Below, in pieces: positions 24,201-34,400 of a stretch of DNA of 64,000 bases. The position numbers and the translations under genes are program-made. Where the stretch lies: contig RCAB01000062.1 of assembly GCA_003640385.1 (NCBI GenBank), positions 1 through 64,000 on the forward strand, in the 5' to 3' direction. Position 1 is the first letter of the stretch; each line of letters begins with the position of its first letter. This stretch comes from Setaria digitata. Its lineage: Eukaryota; Nematoda; Chromadorea; Rhabditida; Setariidae. Under the pieces are notes generated by a model that searched no databases, was not told where the DNA came from, and saw only the letters and a list, made by a program, of their open reading frames with translations.

Positions 24201-25816
24201 TTTTATAGGTCACTGAATAATATGCTGGAAAAGTTTCATCAATCGTATTTCCTGTACATAATGACGGATATTCGACATTTTCTTTCTGTTGCATATTACA
24301 TGCCAGCTCTCGGTCTTATTTTGTTCCCACTTCTAGTATTGGTAAGGTGGCAGTTCATTTTATTATCTAGCATTTAGCAGTATTTCTATTTTAGATACGA
24401 ATGTATGAAATCTCCGATTTGCTGCCATTTTTCTTGAATCCAACATGGCTTCCATAAAATTGTGGAAGTCCATCAGAAAGCCTTTCAAATTCATAATAAC
24501 ATCTTTGTCTATATCCCGTATTTTGAATAGCTTTCAGCTGTAATCATAATAAGAAATAGTAAAATGAGTACGTTTTTTATTTCAGGCACTTCGCGACTGG
24601 TTCAGTTTAAAAGAATTTAGTTTCCCGAATGTATTTGTTCTTTTTCATGTCATTGGAATAATCGAGTATTGTATCATTAGGAATGTTTTCATTTCACAGT
24701 TCTATCATACTTATGCTGTTTTGGTATCATTTTCTGCTTTTATTCCATGGTATTTCCTTTTCCCATCGTAAGTTTTTTTTTCCGAAAAATTTTCAAAATC
24801 TTAATTTTGTCATATAAAATTGTTTGTGCATAAAAACAGACAAGCAAAGGATACTTTCTATTGGGTGGTTTCCTTTGTCCGGCAAGAAGATGAAGAAATG
24901 GTAGATGAATAAGAAATAGTTAAATGAGTACTTTTAACCTCTGACAGTTTTAACAGATTTGTATTTTCTGGAACTGTGCGCTGCTGTGTTTTTCTGGATG
25001 ACAAAAGTTTTTACTCTTTCCCTACGAATTATTTTGTGTAATTATTAGGATTACAGAAGTAAAATGGAAGCTCTTTCAATCAGATTTCTTTTTTATTTGG
25101 ATTACATTCTTGTGTTTGCTTCACTGTCACTTTTGAACTTCTCACTGGCCTACATTATTTCATTGATTGCTGTACCGTTAATAATACTCTTCACGACGAT
25201 TAATGGTAGTAATCGGTTAGTACTTTTTAACATAAAGTGGTTAGTTGGTCATATTTTTGGCTTTGGACGTCTTTTCTGTAACTACAAAAAAATTTTATCG
25301 CTGCATCGTGCAGGATTACTTCCTTCATCCAGCAAATTTTTCAAAATCTATTCGAACTTGTAACTGTCAAGTCTTGGTTTTCTAGTCAACACGTCATGCT
25401 TTCCTTGTGTACTTTAGGTATTCTTTTAGGGATGATGAAGCGGGGGAAGTGAATTTAAGTAAAAATTTTAGAAATTCCCCTTCACTTGGGGAATCATCGA
25501 GATTACTTAGATCTCCTGTGCGATCAACTTAAATTCCCCTTACAGTATTATAACATTGAATAACTATTTCAGACTTACCTGTCAATTGAAAGCACTGTTT
25601 GGTTTTCTAATACATCCTCTTATCATATACCTGGTATGTCGATATTTGCTACACGGTCTAACTCCAACGGAAGTACATATGAAGCATTTAACAAAAGATC
25701 TCATCGGAAATCATCTTTTATATGGCAGTTTTCTTTTTCCATTTATTTGTATTTGTTTATTACCATTATGGAATCTGTTAATTCTAATTTCGACTACACA
25801 TACGACTGATCCATAA
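21256..25816 (+). CDS. GPAA1: GPI transamidase component GPAA1 (Gaa1), 10 exons
   Basis: GPAA1 is the M28-peptidase-like, multi-pass ER subunit of GPI transamidase proposed to link the protein carboxyl terminus to GPI (family knowledge). Exons: 21256-21500, 21849-21936, 22714-22855, 22959-23317, 23497-23633, 24209-24341, 24586-24767, 24840-24900, 25049-25215, 25573-25816, all in phase, 585 residues (human 621). Near residues 25-45 is TM1 followed by the NERTKVSENALLP block. The lumenal domain has STEAMLVAVSM, EQIYWARDIHFIFVDKGL, NGLLPNLDLINL and SVVEGHTSLTDLG. The membrane half starts LNNMLEKFHQSYFLYIM and DIRHFLSVAYYMPALG, and ends HLLYGSFLFPFI. Exon 8 was placed because only its inclusion keeps phase between exons 7 and 9. 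Intron 2 carries the duplicated ZDHHC segment 38 bases before exon 3. Confidence 0.95.
22489..22675 (+). repeat. 187-bp direct duplication, copy B (inside GPAA1 intron 2)
   Basis: Copy of 18144-18330 with two mismatches. It brings a foreign splice acceptor (GTTATAG at about 22650-22656) into GPAA1 intron 2, just upstream of the genuine exon 3 acceptor at 22713. It follows a run of T at about 22474-22488. Confidence 0.95.
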
Positions 25817-26434
25817 AACTTATTTTGATTTCGCCTTCATCACACTTCAGGGCGGATGTGATAAAGCGACGAGAAGTAGGTCCTAAGAAATCCATAAAAA
25901 AATTTTTTTCCTTTGTTGCGGGAAGTCATCGCGATCGCTTAGGTATTCGGTACGATAGTTTGATGTTATTTAATTACAGCACGAAATTGAATATAATCAT
26001 ACGGATTTATTTGTTTATGGAATGCATATCTGTTTTTAATCACTGTATTTCATCTTTGAAAATAAGGCGCACACATAATTTTCTCTTTCAAACATAACGT
26101 GGTAATTTTTATTTCCCTGAAAACTGTTGACGATACAACTTTTTTTTTTAAATAAGTGACAAAATTTCAAAGAATTTCTTGCAAAACTTCTACTGTTTCA
26201 ACTTAAAAAAAAAACGGTTGAGTTAGTAGCACCGATTGATATTCATTAAGGAAGTCATTGTCGGAATGTTCTTTTAGAAATTGATATAATTCTCATATTT
26301 GAAATTCACACGTGTTCGAAATGCTAAAGAAATTATATTGTTAACAACAATAGGTATTTCTGTTAAGCCTCCTAATTGTTTATTGTTTCTGTGTTTTTCC
26401 AATTTTCACTACTATCTCTATGTAAATGATTATT
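25817..26434. other. Intergenic between convergent GPAA1 and CALML4-like gene
   Basis: Shared 3' flank. A short coding-like stretch follows CACTTCAG at about 25843-25850 (reading ADVIKRREVGPKKS) and runs to a possible donor near 25950. It might be an alternative GPAA1 3' exon but has no supporting homology. Confidence 0.45.
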
Positions 26435-27754
26435 TTAACAAAAGAAATAAGTGTAATCAGTGGAAGAGTTCGAGATAAAATTCAACAAAGAACTAAATGG
26501 TACTCGACCACCAGTAACATCTAATTGTTGAAGAACATTGTAAATTTCTTCGCGTGACATCTTTTCACCAATTGATGATAAAATATTGATGAATTCAGGT
26601 ACCGTAATCCAACCTTGCTTTTTCGAATCAATTCCTCGAAGTGCACCAATAATTTCTTGTATTGGATCACTTTTCTGACTTTCCTCATGTAAAATTTCCA
26701 AAAATGATGGAAAATTCAGTTTTTCTCCTAAAATCCATTTTATTCTACTTTTAAAAAATACTTTTAACGAAATTTTAAATTGTTTATAAGTATAATTTCC
26801 GAAGAATTTATCATGATTTATTTAAGCATTAGTGGAACTTAATGGTAATTTCCTGCTTTGACCGAAAATGCTCAGAAGGTGTGACTAAAGATTATAAAGT
26901 TATTAAAACTAAAAATTAGTTATCAAGGTTAATGACTACCGTATTTATGAAAATACTGTATCGTTTCTGGAACAGTTGGACTGTAACCAAGGCTACGCAT
27001 TATATAACGTAAGTGTGATGCATTTTGTACACATCCATTTGGACAATATAATGTGAAACATTGTCGATATTCTGGAGGTAAAATTTAAAAATTTGTTTAA
27101 GTCACAATTTCTTATCAAGTGGATCTAAAGTTTTTTCTTCTGTAGGTTTTTGCTTCTTTTCTTTCTTCAATTTTCTAATGAGTAGCTAGCTAGTTGGGCT
27201 GAATGAATTTAATTTTCGAAATGATGAAATGTTTGAAATGCAAACTGTATATTTTGATCATAATACATCACCGATAAAGGGATAATTGTAAAGAGGCAGT
27301 TTCTTTTCAAAAGACAGTTCCAAAAATAATTATCACTAAGAAACCGAAGATGCTCCTTTTTGCTACAGAAATTTGGTACAACTTCTACTAATTAAGGACA
27401 TCATATAACTTACCTTCAATTTGTTGATGAGTGAAGTATTGTGCCTGAAAGCATAGACTGATTTTTCGCAAGATGATGATCAGATCAAACCTAACATTTT
27501 AAATCTTCCTTCCTATTTAAATGATCAAGATCTTTTAAACTGACTTCCGGCTCACAACACTACGACGATTAATAATTATAGTTCTCAAATTCCAATATTA
27601 CATTTATTTCATGAAATCTTTAGTAGTCTTCCGAAAATTTGGCCTAAACGAGACTTGAATATTTTGTACTTGCCAATTTTTGAAGCATACATTAGTTGAA
27701 ATTTCAGGAAAAAAAAAGTTGTAATACGTGATAAAGAAGGCAGGTGTGTACCAT
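26435..27754 (-). CDS. CALML4: Calmodulin-like protein, CALML4 type, degenerate EF-hands, 4 exons
   Basis: Minus-strand exons: 27754-27752 (ATG only), 27444-27414, 27071-26940, 26727-26435, in phase, 152 residues (human CALML4 about 153). It starts MAQYFTHQQIEEYRQCF, matching the CALML4 start MAKFLSQDQINEYKECF. Later blocks are IMRSLGYSPT, LNFPSFLEIL, KQGWITVPEFINIL and SLGEKL-like SIGEKMSREEI. All EF loops have lost key Ca ligands: the best one, DSKKQGWITVPE, keeps D1, G6, I8 and E12 but has K3 and Q5. Human CALML4 is a light chain for unconventional myosin-7 in brush borders (family knowledge), so a myosin light-chain role is inferred, not Ca sensing. The start exon is inferred from phase, length and the CCAATG|GTACAC donor. 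TLS1 lies 455 bases upstream on the same strand. Confidence 0.82.
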
Positions 27755-28208
27755 TGGAAGATTCGAATTCACCGTACCAACAGTGTCACCCAATAATTGA
27801 CATTATTTGTGTGTCATATCATGAAGAGGGGAGAGAAGGGGAGGAGAAATGTGTCTCCGTCTGTGATCAAAACATTCGAGATAAATGTTCGCTGACCTTG
27901 CCATATGAATTATCTCCGTAGGAGTGACAAATTTCTCGATAATATATCAAGGATTTAATGGTGAAGCTTCAGGACTTTCTCATCAGTAAGTAAATTGAAA
28001 TATCATAATGTACCGTCAATCTATGTGCATTTTATCATCACAATCATTGAAATTATTCATATATCTCAATTTTTTGTGAAAATACTCAAAACTGTAAGGA
28101 AAACATTTCATTATCATAAATTTTAAACCGGATGTGCAAATTTCTACAGTCCACTATACAGGAAATTTTATTTCATGCCTGAATTTCATTCACATTTTAT
28201 TGATTTAA
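27755..28208. other. Spacer between TLS1 and CALML4-like gene (same strand)
   Basis: 454-base gap between two minus-strand genes, short enough for an operon. It includes a purine-rich plus-strand stretch (GAAGAGGGGAGAGAAGGGGA, about 27822-27841). No other gene was recognised. Confidence 0.5.
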
Positions 28209-30629
28209 TCACAAACGATGTATAGATGCATCACCTCTTAAACTGTCGGCGTCTGTTAAAGTTACTTGTGCCTGAAAGCAATGTATTTGAGAGTTATTTT
28301 AATGATTACTAACAGTGAAAAGCGTCAATAAAGTTCTTCGCTGGATATTTCAGTAATTCTAATCCTTGCAACATTTAGAATTCTCTCTAAATGTAAAATA
28401 AGATAAACGAATTACTTCAGTGTCAGGCCGATCCAACTTTTTTCGCCAGTCTTCTTGACCAAGGCGTGTAGTTGATTCCATATAAACTGAAAATATAAGT
28501 TCTCTATATAGATATCTGATGTACTGAGGATAATTTAATTAATTTTTTTGGGAAAATATGAAAATAAGTAAGAACGGGAAGTGGATATGCGGAAACAGAC
28601 TAACATTTCGTATCTCACGCATATAGGTAACAGAGGAAAGATGGAATGTAGAAAAAATGAATTAAATAATTAGTTGCTTACAAATGGAATGTTGCACGTA
28701 ATCTTTTGCCAAATCTTTTGCACGATCTTGACTAAACATACTATCTTGAGCAAGATTTCGTCTTTTCTCAACTACTTCCTTCAACATTTCACTTTTTTTC
28801 TTTTCTGTTTCAATGATATTACTCATCCTTGCACTGAAATTTAAAATTATTAGACACATATTTTTGGGTACGAATGGAATCAGCAAATCTAGTATTAGAA
28901 AGTGGGTGGAATGTGAATAGAATACGAACAGGAAAATGAGAAATGGGAAGAAGTTTCATTTCATACTTGTTGCATAATTCAAAAATCTATTCTCTGCAGT
29001 AAATTAATGTAATGAATACAACAGTAAAGTAAGAAAAGTAAAAGATAATACTTAATGCCCAAATCCACTTCCGGAATACCAGCAAGCATTTGATTGGATA
29101 ACAATTCGTCATTGCGCTCGCTCCGAAAAAGACGGACTTTTTCAGCCGCTTTCCACATAAGGTTATCCTCCATACTTTGAACCTTGGACTGCAATCGGCA
29201 GTAACAAATACGAAACAAGTTAATCTCGAAAAAGTTTCCTGACCTCAACTTTACTCCCAAAAATCAACTTTCAATGTTTCTCTTAAAGACGAAAGTATAA
29301 AACTTATACAATGCTTTAACACTGTTTATTAAAAAGCTACCGTTGTTGCATCTTCATCTTCTAAATCCTGAATTGCTTTCCGCTTTCGTAATTCTGCCTG
29401 GACATACTTTTTCCTGCAATGTACAAAGGATGAAATATGGAATACTTTGTCCTGTTTAACATAAAATGAATAACATTTGACAGGAAGCTAATTTAAAAAA
29501 AAAAAAAAAAAAATTAGTAACTAAGGAAATTCAGAACTGACTACAACTACAGTGCAAAAAAGGAAAAAAAAAGTAATGAAACTGTAATCCTTAAACAAAG
29601 CAAAGTATTAAAAGAAATTGAAAGCACGTAACATATGATCGTAATTAAACAATTCCGGTCGTAAAATGATGCCCAACTACGTTAAAAATAACACGCAATA
29701 AACCTTCACCCAGGTAATTTAATATAACATGCCACTTGAACAAATGCTCTAACATAGGAATGAGTCAAGTAAATTACCGAAAAGTTAGGGTGATGCTTTT
29801 TTTTTTCTCGACTGATTTTTGCTCAAGCTACTCGTATTTAATAGAGCTTACATTTCTTCATGCTCATCTCGCAGAAAACTTTCTTTCTTGAACTGATCAC
29901 GTATACCGGCTTCGATATCTGCTGCATGCCTAAAAATCAAACCTAAGAAGACGAGTTTAAAATCACTCACCGCTTCTTTTGAATACTAGTTCTTTAAGCA
30001 CAACTTTGGTTCACCTTATCATAAATATAAATATTCTGTTTCTGAGGAAACAAGACAATATAAACTATTAAGTGTTCGACAGAAAGGATATAAAAATTAA
30101 CATTTGCGCTTGGCGTCCTTCTGATAACCGGAGCATCCCTCCACCACGCTGTCTGAAAGGATCATCATCCATTGCTATTAATTCTGCTGCTAACTCTTTG
30201 CCTAGTGCGCATTCTACTGCATTTAGTCCATTTTTGCGTGCACGACTTTCTTGCAGCTCCTTCACACCTTCTAATTTACACCTAAATTTCCTTTTCTTTA
30301 TAACTGCAAAATAATATCAAAATGAATTTTTTCTCTTTACCATCTCTATAAATTGTTCGTGCTGCTAATTTATGGTCATTCGCAATGCTTTTATTCTACG
30401 ACAGGCCAAAAATTTCCTCAGACGAATACATAGAACGGTACGTTAAGTATACTTAAGAGTGAGAAGTATTCATCAAGTTTCAAGTGAGAAATATATCAAG
30501 TATTCATCAAGTAAAAAATGTATAATCTTACGCGATTTCGGCCTCTTCTTCCTCCGTGCCTTCAACATCATCGTCAAAACGTTCACGTAAATGACGTTTC
30601 TTTTTTGTTGATTTTTTGAACAAAGACAT
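28209..30629 (-). CDS. C9orf78: TLS1 / C9orf78 family spliceosome-associated protein, 9 exons including a 5-base microexon
   Basis: Homologue of human C9orf78 (yeast Tls1), a BRR2-interacting protein affecting splice-site choice (family knowledge). Minus-strand exons: 30629-30532, 30345-30341 (microexon), 30303-30102, 29929-29852, 29413-29341, 29188-29052, 28833-28682, 28486-28416, 28271-28209, giving 292 residues (human 289). Diagnostic blocks are KNGLNAVECALGKE, MDDDPFRQRGGGM, YVQAELRKRKAI, and ELLSNQMLAGIPEVDLGIK, nearly identical to human, then AKDYVQHSIFY. The N-terminus is basic then acidic (KKSTKKKRHLRERFDDD). Exon 1 ends in phase 2 and exon 3 requires phase 1; the only in-frame bridge found is AGATG at 30341-30345, flanked by TTTATAG and GTAAAG. 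The C-terminal 20 residues in the last exon do not resemble human. Confidence 0.9.
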
Positions 30630-31430
30630 TTGCGATATCTCCGCTTTCCGGGAATAAGTCTGCAACAGGAAAAAAGCAAACACTAACTCATTTAACGGAA
30701 ATACATCGACGACTATTGCAGATGACTCCGCCAAAAAGATCCTGAAGTGAAATTTTCAGTGACATGCAGGATTCCACATAAATTCGCCCAAATTAATTTC
30801 GAATTATGTAATGTCTGGAATTAATTCACGCCAAATAAAAACCATAAAGTTCATCACGGTAATTTGAACTAATAATACTAGCTGGAATCATAAATGAACT
30901 GTTGGAATAAGTAATTCGACCAACTTAAAATACAGTCATAAGAACAACCACGCCTTTTGAGGTGGTAGCATAACTGGGAAAGGAGCTGGATTATTCGTTT
31001 TTCTGTTTTCCGGCATTCTTTGATGATTCTCAAGAGATGTAAGGATTAGTAAGTGAGGAAAAAACAAGTCCTCATATCATTCGATGTAGCTGCTGAACTG
31101 AAAGCTAAACTGCTAGACACCTCGTATCACCTCCCGATATATCCCAGAGACTAGAAGATGAAAAAAGTTAAACCCGACTTTTGGCTACTCATTCCTTTAA
31201 AATTTCATAAAGGTGTCAAGTTGCCACTTTATTACTCTTATTGATTTTGTTAGGTGTGATGGGGCGGTTGTGTGGTGGTGGAGATGTGGTGCTAATGGAC
31301 TTACGTCATTTGCAGAATCTTTACGTGTGATTCAAGCGTACGAGTTGTTCACTGGTTGAATCTGAGATCGATCTTATCAATTGTTCACGTAATGTCTAGT
31401 GATTCTCTGCGGTGCTTTCTTTTCAGAACA
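30630..31430. other. Divergent promoter region, TLS1 (-) / hnRNP M-like (+)
   Basis: About 800 bases between two divergent starts. The right end (31240-31350) is G+T-rich on the plus strand with GGTGTGATGGGGCGGTTG, unusual for this window. TTTCTTTTCAG ending at 31426 is a probable trans-splice acceptor for the right-hand gene. Confidence 0.5.
31416..31426 (+). promoter_or_regulatory. Probable spliced-leader acceptor of the hnRNP M-like gene
   Basis: TTTCTTTTCAG followed by AACAATG places an acceptor four bases before the ATG, which decides the start at 31431 over upstream in-frame ATGs. Confidence 0.6.
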
Positions 31431-34400
31431 ATGACTTCCTCGTTGCTAGACCGAGATTTCTCGCCTCCAAGTTCTTTCAAAGATGGAGGAGCAGGTGATC
31501 GATGGCGTGTAAAGGGTGAAAATTCGGGTAACGAACGATGGAGATCGAGTAATGACAATGAGAGTGGTGGTGGTGGTGCTGGTGGTGGTGGAGGTGGTGG
31601 TAATAGTGGTAGTGAGCGTTGGTCACGACGTGAAAGTGGTGCCGATCGAATGACAAGTGGTCAACGTCGTGGTGCTAGTCGTGATCGTAGCCCTCGAAGA
31701 CTTCGGGAAAGAGGTGAGTTTACTTATATGTATCATATCTTAAATTAAATTAAATTTCAGGACGGTACGCTAGAAGTTTTCCATCCTGATTAGAATCCAG
31801 AGTTAAATTTTCCATCATTGGTTTTTAGATTGCCGTTTTTTTCTTTTATATGCTTATAAATTTATTTTAGTTGATGAAAGTTTTGAAAAATAAGTACTTG
31901 GAAAATTTCTTGCCTCAAGATTTCTTTCCTTATTGTTGTTATCAGTAGGTAGCAGTCGTCATGAGTGCGCGGTGTGCAGTAGCATGCATCGCACTATTAG
32001 TCGTTTCACTTTTGGGCTGCATTCTTTTAATCCTACACCGAATGACGCATGTTGAAGATCTTTCTGATGAGCACAGCGGCTACGTAGACTTCGTGTTTTC
32101 CATCGTTTCACATTCGGCAGTTCTCGTTTTCAGTCGGCTATCTAAACTAAAATTTGAAATTTACGTAATTGTGTGGAAAATTACCTCGGGTGATTCCCTT
32201 CTATGACAGATTCTTTACGTGTTGGGAACACGAAGCAGTTCCTTAGTTTCGAATTCTTTTTTATGTATTGCCAAGATACTCACTGCTTCTNGTCAAATGT
32301 TGGGAACACGAAGCAGTTCCTTAGTTTCGAATTCTTTTTTATGTATTGCCAAGATACTCACTGCTTCTTCAAATTTCTGGATAGCTGTTTTTTCATCACT
32401 GAAATCTTCGGCCATCTGTTATAAACTGTTTCACACTAATATCTATGAGGCGGTCACATTAGGCATCTTCTGGCATAAATTTAGATGGTCGTCGAGGCGG
32501 TGCCGGTGGTGTACGTAATGACCGAATGGTTTACATCGCAAATATTCCATACGACGTACGTTGGATGGAACTAAAAGATTTGGTTCGAGAAAAAGCTGGT
32601 GAGGTATGATCTGTTTTCTAGCTTGACTTTGACTTTTACAGGCTTTTCATATTATTTGTGACTGTATCCGTAGATACTGTTCTGGTCATTATTACGCACA
32701 TAAGTGCACGTGGTAGTGTTGATTTTAAAAATGCAGTAAAGTTGGATTCTGAGACTGCTATCCATGTTTGCTATCCGTTGATGTTTGATTAATTGCATTC
32801 AGTTTTTCGGGACATTGTAATAGTGAAATGGTGAGAATTTTTAATGGGTTTTTGAGTAACTTCGATTTTTTTTGAAGCATCCATGTTCCTTGTTGACGGT
32901 GATTGGTATCATCTTGTTTGGATTGCTCTTTTTCTTTCTTGTAATCTTACAATTTTCAAAGGGTCCACTGAGTATCTCATGTTAAATAACGGGATGATCC
33001 GACCATTTAATATAGCACGTTTCATCGGTTGATAACGTGATCACACGCTGGCAGGATCGCACATGCGATCTTTCGAGATATTCATGACTCGGTCGTAAGA
33101 CATGTTTATTCACATGTATAGGTTGTCAGTGGTTGTGTCCAGCGAGCTAACACGAGAACCAGCGTTTTTTCGACTTGATTGAATCTTTCGAAAATGATAT
33201 CACTCAGTACTTTGATATTGCTCATGACGAGAGTTCATTAAACACAGGTAAGAAAAGATTCCTAATTTTAAGGTAGTAGTGAAGAAATGCTACTTTAGTC
33301 ATTCAGGTTAATTTTGTGGAGCTTCTGGAAGATCGTAAGGGGAAATCAAAAGGTGCAGCTGTTGTTGAGTTCCGAGAAAAAGAATCAGTTCAGCGTTGTG
33401 TCGATGCTTTGCACCGTTATCCGATGAATGATCGTCTGCTTACGGCAAAAGAAATTCGAGTAAATATTTTGTGACTCATACACAGTTCTTCACTCCTTGG
33501 TTTCTGATCTTACACCTAAAATGACTTAATTTATCAATGGATAATTTTCATTGCTATCAATGCACTTGGTTACATCTGTATCCATTGGTCGTTGTTTTAG
33601 AAGATTAACACTTCAATTTCACTGCCTTCTTCATTTCATCTCTTTTCGTTCCCTTGCCCTCATCAATCTCCCTTGAAAACATAACGCCATAGTTTGTATT
33701 TAGTGGAACCGGTCGTCCCTTTTGTCCGTCTCTCAAATTTTTGAAATGAACATATGTTCAGGATCCTGTCGCATTTTTCCGGAAAGTTAAGGAAGATACA
33801 GGTGTTGATTTCTTAAATGGTCTTCATGGCGGAACTGCTGCAGCCAGCTTGGATACTCGTAACCGTCAGGAGGAGCAGTTTGAAACATATGGCCTTAGTC
33901 CGGCATTTTTGCGACAGCTTCATATTACAGGACCATTGACCAATCGTGTTTTTGTGTCCAACGTTAGTTTCACGTGTTATTTGATAGCACCTGTTCTCAC
34001 GCGTATGTATGCGACGTGCTCCAGCTTCTCATCCTTCATCTCAGGGTCTAAATTTCCAAAGTCATATATAAATTTCCTTTGTTATTGTTGTTGTTATATT
34101 GATATTTTCAAAGAAATATTCAAATTTAGCTCCCGTATAACGTACAAAGTGGACGAGTGACAGATTATTTCTCATTGGCTGGCAAAGTTACCTGGGTTGA
34201 CCTTCAACTAGACAAAGAAGGTCGCAGTAAGGGTATGGCTGTCGTACAATTCACACATCCAATCGAAGCTGTGCAGGCTATTTCAATGCTGAACAACCAG
34301 CGTGTTTTTGATCGTCAAATTAATGTCAAAATGGATAAATTTGATCCGATCGATGATCGGAAAGAAGGCGAATTACCAGTAGGTTTGCGTGGAGTTGGCA

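Noticed and set aside
25825..26097. Open frame after the GPAA1 stop (DVIKRREVGPKKSIKKFF)
   Set aside because: GPAA1 is already complete and ends like its family; no second exon or homologue found.
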